A stretch of 64,000 nt of DNA from Phascolarctos cinereus (GCF_002099425.1 NW_018343964.1:7976001-8040000); one strand, 5' to 3'; counted from the first letter of the stretch, positions 52,876 through 63,330 are shown. Translations and numbers: made by a program. Notes: generated from the letters alone by a model not told the origin.

Positions 52876-53490
52876 GTCTGAGAACTGAGATGAGATATTG
52901 CTGTATCTAGGAAGTTTGAATTTAATACATCTTAAATATATAATCTTAACAAATAACTATACAGTTAAATTCCAGAATGCCAGGACTGGAAGGGCCCTCA
53001 GAGACGGAGTCAAAGCTGATCATTTTATGGTGATGGTCACCAGTGGATGAGTTATGTCTGATGGAACCTCCTTTATCATTATCAGGACTTCCCAGGGAGT
53101 GAGACAAGGAAATGTGGACTTTGAGCCCCCTCTGGAGGAGAGAAAATGAGCCCTCCCCTGCCAGCCTGGGAGCAAATGGCGTCTTTGTTAAAGGTCAGAA
53201 ATAGGGAAAGGAAGGAAAACAAATCATCTAATCAAATTGACTTTTAGAGTTAACCTTATAGCTTAGTGGCCATAGCCTTTTGTCTATGGAATACCCAATA
53301 GGAATATTTGGATTCCAAGACTGGCTGACTCCAAGACCTTCCCACCCCCCACCTCCAATTACTAACAAAACAAAATGCTGGACTTTAGCAAATAATTGCT
53401 TGTAGAAATAATTCTGAGGAACACTGTTAAGAGTTTTAAAAAACTGAATATATTGCAAAAATATGTGGCATAGCATCGCAAAATATTTTT
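52876..53490. other. No recognised feature
   Basis: Unassigned, except a faint reversed SINE tail near 52975-53010. Confidence 0.4.
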
Positions 53491-53746
53491 ATTGTTCAAT
53501 CATTTTTCAGTCATGTGTGACTCTGTGACTGCATTTGGGGTTTTCTTGGCAAAGATAATGGAGACTGGTTTGCTATTTCCTTCCAAGCTCATTTTATAGA
53601 TGAGGAAACTGAGGCAAACAAGATTAAGTGACTTGCTCAGCATCACCCACCTAGTAAGTATCTGAGACCAGATTTGAACTCATGAAGAGGACTGTCTTCC
53701 TGACTCCAGGCCCAGCATTCCATCTACTAGGCCACCTAACTGCCCC
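53491..53746 (-). mobile_element. RTE-tail CORE-SINE with target-site duplication
   Basis: Reversed full copy. CAAAATATTTTT (53479-53490) and CAAAATATATTT (53747-53758) match at 11 of 12 bases. Confidence 0.88.
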
Positions 53747-53758
53747 CAAAATATATTT

Positions 53759-54059
53759 ATTTTATTTTGGGTGATAGTATTGAGCCCTGAAATAACAGAC
53801 TTTTGGAAACCAATGCCAACTGATTGTCATTGCATAGCTATGTCTGTAAGACTTTGCCTGCACTGTGGGTATGGGAGGAGAAGACCAACTGGTAAGTGGA
53901 GGAATACCCTCCTCCCCACTGTCCTCTCTGGTCAGGGACCTTTGCAGTGATTCACCAGTCTTTCTTTGAGGGCTATTTAAAAATCTTTACTCAGATCCAG
54001 ACTTTGGACATGTATTAGAACACATTTTCAGTCAATGACAAATTACACTACTGATCCCA
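53759..54059. other. No recognised feature
   Basis: Unassigned stretch. Confidence 0.4.
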
Positions 54060-54420
54060 CAGTTATGATAACTGTGAGTAGAACTTTTCCAGATCACGTA
54101 TCAGAATAAGTTTGTGTTGATCCATGTCCCTCCCCTGCCCCAAATAGCCTCCATTGGGTCCCAAAGTCCTTCTAAGAATAAACATCATCTCCTTAGCTCA
54201 GCGTTCATAGCTCTTCTCAGTCTGACTACAACCTACCTTTCCAAGTTTCTTCTATTCACCAACTCTATGTTCCAATAATATTGGATGACTTGCTATTTCC
54301 CTAATCTCCTCCCACTTTCTCCTACCTTCAGATATTTGCATGGTCTCTGGGCTCCCAGCTCCATACCTGTAATTATTCTCTCTACTTCTCTTCCTGTTAA
54401 AATCTTTCCTTTTTTTTCCC
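54060..54420 (+). mobile_element. L2 LINE, ORF2 end
   Basis: CCTCCATTGGGTCCCAAAGT, CTCTTCTCAGTCTGACTACA, ACCTACCTTTCCAAGTTTCT. Confidence 0.7.
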
Positions 54421-54584
54421 TCCAGGATATGGTAACCAGAATAAAATCTTAGAAATTATTTTAAAAAAGGAAAATAGGCGCCATACAACCGCAAGAACAG
54501 TCTGAGAAATATTATGGTTACTGCTCCAGCTCTTCTAGTCTGTTCAATTATTTATATGATGGTAGAACTCACATATATCTCACT

Positions 54585-54735
54585 ATAACCAATTAACACA
54601 TGTTTATTAAGTGTTTTCTCTGTACGAGGCACTTTACCAAGTACTGAGGCTACAAAGAAAAAGGGAAAACAGTTCCTATCCTCAACAAGCTTACATTCTA
54701 GTGGAGAAGGGGGAACAGAACATGTGTATGTATGG
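54585..54735 (-). mobile_element. L2 3' end, antisense
   Basis: CACATGTTTATTAAGTGTTT, CTCAACAAGCTTACATTCTA. Confidence 0.7.
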
Positions 54736-55229
54736 GTGTATACGTATGCATACATACACATATGTATATTAAAGTCACATTCAACTGAGTAAATTGCAGT
54801 AGAAGGAAATAAGAAGAACAAAAGAAACAATGCAAACATGGATGGAAAAATTTTTTGGAAGATCCATTAGTGAAATATTGGATTATTATATACAGCCCAC
54901 TACCATCTGGACTATTGATAAGAATAATTCTAACTACAACTGAAAGGCCTGCTTTTTAATTCAATAGCAACCTTCTATTTAAGTTAAATTATTAAAGATC
55001 ATGTTATGTAATTACAGGATTAGTAAATTCAGCAAATTCAATGAAATTAAGTACCCACACTGAAATTAAGATGCCAGTGGGACATTGGCCATCCAAGTGG
55101 AGACGTCCAACAAGCAGTTGGGAATAGGGAACTGAAGCTCATCAGCTTGATATTAGATCCTCCACAGACCATTACTGACTTCTCTAATAAAATCCTACCT
55201 AAGTTGGTAACAGATCAACCAGTCAGTGC
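54736..55229. other. Unassigned; short repeat-like piece at 55070-55145
   Basis: CCATCCAAGTGGAGACGTCC resembles text I associate with old mammalian repeats, but I cannot name the family. The rest is unassigned. Confidence 0.35.
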
Positions 55230-55520
55230 TGGTATTCAGCATCTCGCCTCAGGCGTCATCTCCTTCATGAAGCCTTCCTTGGTGCCTCCAGCCAAAGGAG
55301 AGCTTTTCCTCATTTATATTATAGCCTTTTTCTTAGACTGCTTGCTTTGGCGTTACTACATTCCACCTTGTATCACACTTATTTTTTAAGTGTTTTATTG
55401 AGAGTTCAAGGAGTCCCTTCTTCTCAAGGACATTAATGGTGGTATTTTTGTCCTTCAAACATCGTCTCCTACCATAACACTTAGACATTTAAATGTTTGT
55501 GAATTGAATTAACTGGTACT
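55230..55520 (+). mobile_element. L2 LINE, 3' part
   Basis: GGCGTCATCTCCTTCATGAA, AAGCCTTCCTTGGTGCCTCC, TGAATTGAATTAACTGG end. Confidence 0.6.
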
Positions 55521-55696
55521 GTGTTCTTCCAGTCCTCTTAAGATAAATGGTATGCATTTGCTACGCAGGGGTCAGGGTTAGACATTGTATCAGCGGTAAC
55601 AGAACTAAGTTTTTCTCTGGATGTCTAACACAAACAACTAATTTTCTATTTGTAATTCAACAATTTAGTTATATAAATTCAGCAAAGTTGCTTGCT

Positions 55697-56185
55697 CCAG
55701 GGTAATGGAGAGAGAGGCTGGCTTCAGACAGAATGACCTTGGTTCAAATGCTGCTTCTGACATAAACTGGCTGTGTGACCCTGGACAAGTCACTTAACTT
55801 ACTCTTATTTAACTTGACCTAGATGACACTCTAAAATTATAATTTGCCAACCGCAGACTGGTCTGTATTGGTCAAGGGAGTTTCACATTGAGTGTTTCCT
55901 ATAGCAGTGAAGGAAGCGGCTAGGTGGCAAGGTGGATAGAGTGCTAGGCCTGGAATCAGGAAGATCTGGATTCAAATGTGATTCTCAGACACTTACCAAC
56001 TGTGACCCTCAGCAAGTCATTTAATCTCCATCTGCCTTAATCTACTAGAAAAGGAAATGGCAAAATATTCTAGTACCTTTACCAGGAAAGTACCAGCTTG
56101 CTGTGGTCCACAGGGTCACGAAGAGTTGGACGTGACTGAATGACTGAACAAGAATAACAGTACCAATGAAATCATAGATGTGGTG
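55697..56185 (+). mobile_element. CORE-SINE with tail-X, split by an RTE-tail SINE
   Basis: The head and CORE are at 55697-55850 (CTGGCTGTGTGACCCTGGAC). Tail-X runs to 55913 (CTATAGCAGTGAA) and finishes at 56161-56185 (TACCAATGAAATCATAGATG). Confidence 0.7.
55914..56160 (+). mobile_element. RTE-tail CORE-SINE nested in a tail-X SINE
   Basis: GCGGCTAGGTGGCAAGGTGG, ACAGGGTCACGAAGAGTTGG, GTGACTGAATGACTGAACAA. Confidence 0.85.
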
Positions 56186-56194
56186 GGGAACTAC

Positions 56195-56340
56195 ATTAAT
56201 TAAGCACCTGCTGCATGCAATCTACTGTGCAAGACCCTGTGGAAGATACATGAATGCCATAATCTTTTCCTTTAGGGAACTTACAATTTAGTAGGGGGAT
56301 ATAATATATACGAATACCCACAATGCAGAATAGTTTGTGC
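56195..56340 (-). mobile_element. L2 3' end, antisense
   Basis: AATTAAGCACCTGCTGCATG, TTTAGGGAACTTACAATTTA. Confidence 0.65.
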
Positions 56341-56548
56341 TAAAAGCATTCTTAATGTTCAGTTATAAAGAAAAAGGGTCTGTTCACCTGTTTTGGATGT
56401 CATCTACCTGTAGTAGTTTCTGCTGAAGTGAGTAAGATAGAGTCAGAGGTCATCCTTGGTTTATTCTCGATGATACCTTGACAAGGCTATCCCTTGGGGA
56501 ATTGTAGTGGGAGGGTTTGAGGCATGGGAAATGATGGGATTCTGGCCT

Positions 56549-56810
56549 GAGGCAGCTTGATGGAACAGTGGATAGAGCAGTAGACCTGGAGTCAGGAAGA
56601 CCCCAGTTCAAATCGAGCCTCAGCTACTTACTAGTTGGATAACACTATATAAGTCACTTAACCTCTGTCTGCCTTAATTATCTCATCTGTAAAATAGGGA
56701 TAATAATATCACCTACCTTCCATGGGTTGTCATGAGGATAAAACAAGATGATATTTGTAAAAAAAACCTCTCCATACTTTAAGCCCTATATAAATCCTAG
56801 TGATGATGGT
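56549..56810 (+). mobile_element. MIR-type CORE-SINE
   Basis: GCAGCTTGATGGAACAGTGG, AAGTCACTTAACCTCTGTCT, AAATAGGGATAATAATATCA, GTTGTCATGAGGATAAAACA. Confidence 0.8.
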
Positions 56811-57349
56811 AATAACTATGAAGTTACCCTTGAATTACTCCTATACCAGGAGTCACCAATCAGAGAAGCTGTCCTACGTTGCCTTCTGTGTACATCCCTG
56901 AGGTTACCCTAACCAGTTTTGTCTTGCAGTAATGAATGCATTGTTATCAAACCCCCACTGTAATGAAGCTCTATGTAATGGTGAAGACAAATTTCCTTCA
57001 CCTAATGATTGGTGGTAAGCAAGAAGTTTTTTAATACATGAATGAAGCAAAAAATAATTGCTGGATCTCGCTGCCGTCTCCTGCGCTCTTTTTCTGCCCT
57101 GTGTTGCTAATTGATCACTGGCTTCTTTGGAGTGGGGGTTGGTAAACAGCTGGAGAAATTTAGAAAATTGTGTGCCACCAGCATAATGCTGAACAAGTCT
57201 CCTGGTACTGTGCCTGCCTCTCAGGCTCATCATAGACATGATGGGCATGTGGAGGACACTTCTGTCATGCTTCATCCTGCCTGCTATATAAGAAATCTTG
57301 GGGTCTGGGGAGAAGGAAAAGAGAAGTGATAGTCATATAATAATAATAG
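56811..57349. other. Non-repetitive block with a candidate exon
   Basis: A 123-codon minus-strand frame (56904-57275) and plus-strand splice-like signals fall here. No repeat family was recognised. Confidence 0.35.
56930..57014 (+). other. Candidate 85-bp exon (weak)
   Basis: It is bounded by a strong acceptor-like AACCAGTTTTGTCTTGCAG and a donor GTAAGC. One frame is open throughout (from 56932), ending in FPSPNDW; the other two frames have stops. An open frame of 28 codons is common by chance and I do not recognise the peptide. It is either an exon of an unknown gene that spans this window or a coincidence. Confidence 0.2.
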
Positions 57350-57622
57350 CAACAACAACAACAGTTATCATTTACATAGTGCCTACTATGTTCCAGGCAT
57401 TGTATTAAACACTTCACATACATTATCTCATTTGCTACTCAAAACAACCTTGGGAGATAGGTGCTCTTATTGTCCTCACTTTATAGATGAGGAAACCGAA
57501 GCAATCAGAGGCTAAGTGACTTGCCCAGGGTCACACAGCTAGGTTCTTAGGCAACATTTGAACTCAGGTCTCTTCCTGACTCCAGACCCAGCACTCTATC
57601 CACTGTACCACCAAGCTGTCTT
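57350..57622 (-). mobile_element. MIR-type CORE-SINE, full length
   Basis: GTGCCTACTATGTTCCAGGC, ACATTATCTCATTTGCTACT, GTGACTTGCCCAGGGTCACA and TATCCACTGTACCACCAAGC, reversed. Confidence 0.85.
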
Positions 57623-57629
57623 GACAAAC

Positions 57630-57830
57630 ATATTATGGTATAGTAGGTAGAACAGTGGACTTGCCATCAGAACACCTGGGTTCAAATTCTGCCTCAAAAA
57701 CTTCCACCTCACTAAACCTCACAGAGTGTTAATTTCCTTATCTATAAAATAAAGATGCTACATTGTCTACCTAAACTAACTGTTATGAGAAAAACTCCAA
57801 ACAAATATAAGTTTAAAATATAAGACAGTG
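57630..57830 (+). mobile_element. MIR-type SINE
   Basis: GAACACCTGGGTTCAAATTC, CCTTATCTATAAAATAAAGA. Confidence 0.7.
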
Positions 57831-58396
57831 TTGATGGGTAGACCAAACTGGGAAAATATTGAACAAGAACATAAATTAAAATGTGAATTTTATACAAATT
57901 TGTATAAAATACAAACTTTATATGCCAGTGTAACCAACATTAAGCAAATATTATGTAGTGTGAATTAAAATCCCTGAGAAAACTGGAAAATGACCAGGTT
58001 GTGTTATTTATGTTATAGAAGTATTCCCCTCCAGTTCTTATAAACCTATCTAATGAACTCCTTTTCAGTATTTAAGAGTTTACAGATCATTAACTGCTTA
58101 ACAGAGTGAGGGAAGAGCAGAGAACTTTAAGTAAAAAGTGTTGACAGTTGCTGTCAATTGAATATCACTCAGAAACGAAGATAAATTATCTATGATCTAA
58201 TTGAAATCAAAGGAGATATAGGATTCAGTTGACAAAAGCTCGTATTACAATAAACTTTTCAGAGATACTAAGAGAGGTGTGCTTTTGTAAACAAAAGACA
58301 AGAGGGGGAAAGTGACAGGAATTGCATCATTTGACAAGATCAGGCCCATAAAAGGTATACCTTTCTTCTCTTTAGCCCAAGTGGTACATAGAAAAT
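57831..58396. other. AT-rich, unassigned, with a 24-bp palindrome
   Basis: The perfect palindrome at 57887-57910 is built from ATTTTATACAAA and its complement. Nothing else was recognised. Confidence 0.5.
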
Positions 58397-58643
58397 TGTT
58401 GTTCAGTTGTTTTCAATCTTGTCTGACTCTTCATGAACCTATTTGGGTTTTTCTTGGCAAGGATACTGGAGTGGCTTGCCATATCCTTCTCTGGCTCATT
58501 TTTCAGATGAGGAAACTGAGACAAACAGGGTTAAGTGTTTTGCCCAGGGTCACATAACTAGAAAGTGTCTGAGGTTACATTTGAACTCAGGTCTTCCTGA
58601 CTCCAAACCCAGCACTCTATCCACTGTATCACCTAGCTGCCCT
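58397..58643 (-). mobile_element. RTE-tail CORE-SINE, full length
   Basis: CTTCATGAACCTATTTGGGT ... CCCAGGGTCACATAACTAGA ... CACTGTATCACCTAGCTGCC. Confidence 0.88.
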
Positions 58644-59122
58644 GTCCACAGGAGAACAGCTAATCATAATCACTCCTTGCCATATTAGGTGGGTGTGAAG
58701 AAGGAATACAAACTGGTTAGCACTTCTTGGTGGTGGTGGGTCTTGTTTATAGATCAGTTGTATAGATATGTAGATGAGCCCTCAGGACTGTCATTTTTAA
58801 ACCAGCTGTTAGAGTGACCTTCATCCTCCCACTGTCTTCTTGAGTCACTTCCTAGCACAGGTGGAAATCATTAAATGAACAGGTAGATAAAAGAGAGGCA
58901 AGTGATAGGGCCATTGAGGGAGAAGGGCAGCAAAATACAGAGTGGCAAAAAGCAGGGCTGCCTGTTCTGTAGATGATTTTTTACTCTGATAAATTATTTT
59001 GTTTGGAGTTTTCTGTGGACCCTGCACCAGGCTCTCTGTTCTGCAGTATTTTCATCGTTTCATCAACCATTCCTCAAACAGCTGGCTTTTTGGCCATGTA
59101 ATAAGAATGGCTTGTATATGTA
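58644..59122. other. No recognised feature
   Basis: Unassigned sequence. Confidence 0.4.
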
Positions 59123-59190
59123 CAGGGTATCCCAAAAGTCTTGGAGCAGACTTAATCTTTGGTAGCTTTTTGGTACTTTTCGGACACTCA
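59123..59190. mobile_element. Short mariner-type MITE remnant
   Basis: CAGGGTATCCCAAAAGTCTT preceded by TA is a mariner-type end. ACTTTTCGGACACTCAATG is the decayed opposite end. Confidence 0.5.
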
Positions 59191-59194
59191 ATGA

Positions 59195-59195
<1 letters not shown>

Positions 59196-59228
<33 letters not shown>
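59196..59228. repeat. (TG)n microsatellite
   Basis: About 16 TG units. A TATA/TATG-rich stretch follows at 59262-59315. Confidence 0.95.
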
Positions 59229-59229
<1 letters not shown>

Positions 59230-59394
59230 GCACAAAAATATTTTAATTTATGTCATTTTCACATATACGTATATATACTATGTGTATATGTATACATACA
59301 TGTATGTATATATATCATTCATTCATGTATTCATTTGTTTGTTCCTTCTAGTGTGTTGATTTGTTCATTTATATGCTTGCCAGAGAACCAGTCT

Positions 59395-59500
59395 GGGGTG
59401 GGTAGAAGAATCAGGAAGACCTGAGTTCAGAGCTCACCCTCGATACTTAGTAGCTGGGTGACTGTAGATGTTACCAAGTTAAGACTTTTTATCAGCCTTA
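59395..59500 (+). mobile_element. CORE-SINE fragment
   Basis: GGAAGACCTGAGTTCAGAGC, TTAGTAGCTGGGTGACTGTA. Confidence 0.6.
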
Positions 59501-60057
59501 GTGGAGGGAGTTACGTTGAGGAAATTGCAGAGCCTTGGTATGTATTCTTTGCCCACGTTTTCGGAGCTGAACAGATGTTGTCCCCTTCAACTTGCTGACA
59601 TCACTTGAGAAGGGTGGACATGAAGATGAATTTTTGCTTGTTTTGCAGTTAGTTGAGCACTGGAGGAATTGGCTGGCTAGGTGCTTCATACAGGGTCATA
59701 CAGCAGCCCAGTAATGCAGTCAAGAATTAGGGCACAAGGATTCTGAAGCACCTGTGATACCGAGGCCCTCTAGCAGGATAGAGTGGTGGTACATGCTTAG
59801 CATAGAGTCTGGAACATAGTAGATGCTGGTTCCCTCCTTTCCCCGACAAAAAAAATGTACTAGACACACTTTTAAGTTTAATTTGCATTAATCACATTTT
59901 TCTCCATTACTTTCTTAAGTCCAGATAATCAACAAAGCAAAAATGAAGCCCTGGTTTGTAATGTTTTCTCATCTTTGAGGTATAAGTGCTTGGTCTGAAA
60001 ATTTAACAATGGGCTTTTGATGTGGTTTTAGCCACCCCTGACCTACAAAAGCATACG
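59501..60057. other. Unassigned; small L2-type end near 59785-59835
   Basis: TGCTTAGCATAGAGTCTGGA and CATAGTAGATGCTGG are L2-like. The remainder shows no recognised feature. Confidence 0.4.
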
Positions 60058-60195
60058 GAATCCAGATTTAGAACGAGAAAGGCCTCATTTTACAGCTGAG
60101 GAAAGACTGAAAATGCTTTGGCCAAGGTCTTTCAGGCCAGGATTCAAACCTAGATACTCTGACTCTAAATTCTAGGCTCTTTTTGTTGTAAATCA
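60058..60195 (-). mobile_element. CORE-SINE, antisense, diverged
   Basis: CTCATTTTACAGCTGAGGAA, GATTCAAACCTAGATACTCT. Confidence 0.65.
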
Positions 60196-60761
60196 CACTT
60201 ACCTTGAAATTAAATTTGCTGAGAGAATTCTTGATATCTCAACTCCTGTAAATGACTTAAGTAAAAAGTAATCTTGATATTTTTAATGAAAAACAAATGA
60301 ACCACTTCTTTTAGAATATTAAACCAAATGTCATATTCCTAGTTAATGAGCAGGCCCCTAAACCATAGGGAGTGTCACCCAGAATTGAGAATTAATTCGC
60401 TTTGCTGCCCAGCCCCTCCTTCCATTCAAGGACTACAGGTAATGAGCAAAGAAGAGCGGTGGATAAAAGGTTTTATACTTTCTCTACAAATTTTGCGCAG
60501 TGATATCTATCACACCTTGATGCACTTTGCTGCTTCAAGGCAACAAATTACATCTCTGTGCGAAGTGTTTAATTTTATGTCATTTTTCATTTCACATGCT
60601 CGAAAAGAGAAAAAAGGTAAGAACAAAGCACTGGATTTTTTATTTTAATGAAAATACTAAAAGGGAACAATTCAAATGCTTTTCAGGTTCTTATGTTTTT
60701 CCAGATAATTTAGTCTGCAGCACAGCTAAGAGAGATAAATAATTAAAGAAAACTCCTGCAA
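60196..60761. other. Non-repetitive block with a 100-codon frame and a donor-like site
   Basis: The plus-strand frame 60346-60648 is of mixed composition, and AAGGTAAGA at 60614-60622 looks like a splice donor. No acceptor or known domain is evident. The sequence 60440-60620 is non-repetitive and could be a conserved non-coding element. Confidence 0.25.
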
Positions 60762-60817
60762 AATTCTCAGAGTCGTAGAACCTCAGAATTGTTAGGGACA
60801 TCAGAGGCCATCTAGAC

Positions 60818-61013
60818 CTGGGCTCTTTAACCTTTTTTGTGTGTTGTGGGTCCCTTTGGCAGGTTAGTGAGGCCTGTGGACCCCTCTTCAGATAGATGTT
60901 TTTAGAGGCATAAAATAAAATACATAGGACTACAGAGGAAGCCAATTATGTTGAAAAACAGTTGCTAAAAATACTTTTTTAAAGCTCATAGGACCCCAGG
61001 TTAAGAATCCCTG
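60818..61013 (+). mobile_element. hAT-Charlie-like MITE in L3, 8-bp duplication
   Basis: Left CTGGGCTCTTTAACCTTTTT, right CCCCAGGTTAAGAATCCCTG. Flanks ATCTAGAC (60810-60817) and ATCTTGGC (61014-61021) match at 6 of 8 bases. Same family as 36253-36453, opposite orientation. Confidence 0.8.
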
Positions 61014-61459
61014 ATCTTGGCCATCCTGGACTATCGTAGAAGGCCCTTCTCTACATGCTTGACAGATGGTCATCAAGCTTTTGTTTGAGGTTGGCAGTGA
61101 AGGGGAACCCCAGTACTTCCCAAGCCAACCCATTGTGTGTCTGGATAGCTCTGTTATGCCTTTCACCCACTCCTCCTCATTCTGCCTTCTGAGGCCAAGC
61201 TGAACAAGTCTGAACCCTCTTCTCCAAGATGGCTCTTCAAATACTTGAAGGCAGATTTTCACTTCCTACTCTTTTTTACACTAAATATCTCTAGTTCCTT
61301 TAACCAGTTCTCATACAGCATGAACTTGAGTCCGTTCTCCATCCTGGTTGCCTTCTTGGGAGCTTTGGACACTGCTGTTTATCAAGAGCCTTTGTAAAAC
61401 GTAGGGCCCAGAATGGAACTATCACTTGCCTAGGGCTGGATGCTGTATCCTTTCCCCTA

Positions 61460-61592
61460 TTTCTTTCTCTTTTCTCTTTTTTCTTTCTTCTCTTCTCTCT
61501 TCTTTCTTTTTTCTTCCTTCCTGCCTCTCCTCTTCCTCCTCCTTTTTCTTCCTTTCTCTCTCTCCCCTCCCTCCCCTCTCCCTTTTATCAGT
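61460..61592. repeat. Polypyrimidine tract
   Basis: TTTC/CTTC/CTCC-rich. It lies at the 3' side of the antisense L1, so it is probably that L1's expanded A-rich tail. Confidence 0.8.
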
Positions 61593-62115
61593 ATATTTTA
61601 TATAGCCAACATTTCTCAGGATAGTCTTCTCATTCTCAGAGAGCAATTCGTTATAAAAGAAGAGAAAGAAAAATTTAAAAACCAGTTCAGCAAAATTCAC
61701 CAACATATTAACAAAGTTGTTAATTATATGTATATGTATTTTACATGTAATTTTTCACACCCATGGTCCCCTCAACATCTTCAAAGAAGAGAGTGAGATG
61801 CCTGTTTCTGCCTCTGCTCTGGGGCTATGTTAGATCACTCTAATTCCATAGCCTTCTATTGTTTTGTAGTTGGTTTTGCTGTAGCCATTGTGTAGGTTGT
61901 TTCCTTGGTACTGCTTTCTTCACTTTGCATCCATTTAGATGCAGATTTTTCTCATGCTTTCTGTATTATTCACATCTGTCATTTCTTATACCTCAGTAAT
62001 ATTCCATTACATCCATGTCACATGATTTGTAGCCATCCCCAAACCAGCAGCGATCTGCTTTGTTTACACTTCTTTCCTGCTACAGATAGAGCTCACTATG
62101 CCTCCCTTCTTGGTG
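61593..62115 (-). mobile_element. L1 LINE 3' fragment inserted in L3
   Basis: GCCAACATTTCTCAGGATAG, CACACCCATGGTCCCCTCAA, TGTTTCCTTGGTACTGCTTT and CTCAGTAATATTCCATTACA parallel the antisense L1 3' UTR text at 4600-4960. Confidence 0.7.
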
Positions 62116-62289
62116 CTGAAAATCGATCAGCTGTTTAATTCACTGTTGACTCATATTGAACTTGCTGTCCATTAAAACCTCCAGATGTTTAGTGGTCTCC
62201 CCTGGCTTGCTAAGAAGCATTCTGCTTCCTACAGAGCAGGACATCTCTTTTGGTGTCTCCTCTGACATTCAGCATGGCAGAGGCCGTAT

Positions 62290-62460
62290 GATGTCATGGC
62301 AATGTGCTATAAGGTAAAGGACCCTGGAGTGGGGGATCAGGAAACTTAGGTTCTCCTAGATTTACTCCTTGTTAAATGTATGGGTCATGATTTCTGAGGG
62401 TCTGCTTCCTCATCTGTATAAACATGACAGGGTGGACTTGAGGCTATGAATCTATAAGCT
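62290..62460 (+). mobile_element. L3-tail CORE-SINE, diverged
   Basis: GATTTCTGAGGGTCTGCTTC, CATCTGTATAAACATGACAG, GGCTATGAATCTATAAGCTG. Confidence 0.65.
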
Positions 62461-62466
62461 GGAATT

Positions 62467-62640
62467 AACTTTGTAACACCAACATGTATAATCTATATCA
62501 GATTGCTTACAGTCTCAGAGAGGGAGGGATAGAATTTAGAACTCAAAACTTTAAAAAAATCCAAATGTTCAAAAATTGTTTTAACATGTAAGTGGGGAAG
62601 AAAATAAAATATTATATTAAAAAATAAAAAAGGCAACCCT
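62467..62640 (+). mobile_element. L1 3' end fragment
   Basis: ATCTATATCAGATTGCTTAC, AACTCAAAACTTTAAAAAAA and an A-rich end. Matches 36872-37044 and 29800-29950. Confidence 0.8.
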
Positions 62641-62867
62641 TCCCCAAAACATTGTAGCATCAGTCTGTCTGCACTAATACTTAGAGAGTTCTCTTAAAAA
62701 GAGCAGGACCCAGGCAAGTGAGAATTTGCTTTCTTAACTCTTTTTTGCACTGGGGATTTGCCATGGTTCTCAGTATAGTCACTAACTGCCAGAGCAAGCA
62801 CTTGTTTCTTGGAAAGATCTTAATTTATAGGGGGGAAAAGTACAATGAAGATAGCAAATAAATATTG
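62641..62867. other. No recognised feature
   Basis: Short unassigned stretch. Confidence 0.4.
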
Positions 62868-63330
62868 TCAATTAATCATTTAGCATTTATTAAATACCTA
62901 CTATGTGCCGGGAAGTGGCGTCTAGGTGGCACAGTGGATAGAGTGCTGGGCCTGGAGTCAGGAAGACTCATTTTCCCAAGTTCAGTTCCAGCCCCAGATG
63001 CTTACTAGCTGTGTGACCCCGAGCAAGTCACTTAACCCTGTTTGCCTCAGTTTCCATAGCTGTAAAATGGGTCAGAGAAAGACATGGCAAACCACTCCAG
63101 TACCTTTGCCAAGAAAATCCCAACTAAGGCTATGAAAATTTGGACGCAACTGAAAAATGACTGAACAGCATGTTCCAGGAGCAATCTCAAGGAGATTGCA
63201 TTTTACCAGGGAACATGCATGTACAATATATACAAGATAATTTGAAGGAATTAGGAAGGCATTGGCAGCTGATGGGGATCGAAAAGAGCTCATGAAGGAG
63301 ATGAGGTTTGAACTCAAGGAAACTCATGTG
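62868..63330 (-). mobile_element. Old repeat with L2-type end, split by an RTE-tail SINE
   Basis: 62868-62916 (TTAGCATTTATTAAATACCT) and 63170-63330 (AATCTCAAGGAGATTGCATT, AGGAAGGCATTGGCAGCTGA) are one reversed repeat of the 24645-24990 type. Confidence 0.7.
62917..63169 (+). mobile_element. RTE-tail CORE-SINE nested in an L2-end repeat
   Basis: GTCTAGGTGGCACAGTGGAT, CTAGCTGTGTGACCCCGAGC, GCCAAGAAAATCCCAACTAA, end GACTGAACAGC. Confidence 0.88.

Larger units (their letters stand above)
60762..62280 (-). mobile_element. L3/CR1 LINE, antisense, broken by a hAT and an L1
   Basis: L3 pieces: 60762-60817 (terminus AGTCGTAGAACCTCAGAATT), 61014-61459 (GCTCTTCAAATACTTGAAGG, the reversed 'FKYLK' region, and GGAACTATCACTTGCCTAGG), and 62120-62280 (GACTCATATTGAACTTGCTG, which on the minus strand encodes MDSKFNMS as in CR1 'VDSKLNMS'). 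The order agrees with one copy. Confidence 0.82.

Noticed and set aside
56904-57275. 123-codon minus-strand frame
   Set aside because: No recognisable domain or promoter. It overlaps the plus-strand splice-like signals; its length is compatible with chance in 64 kb.
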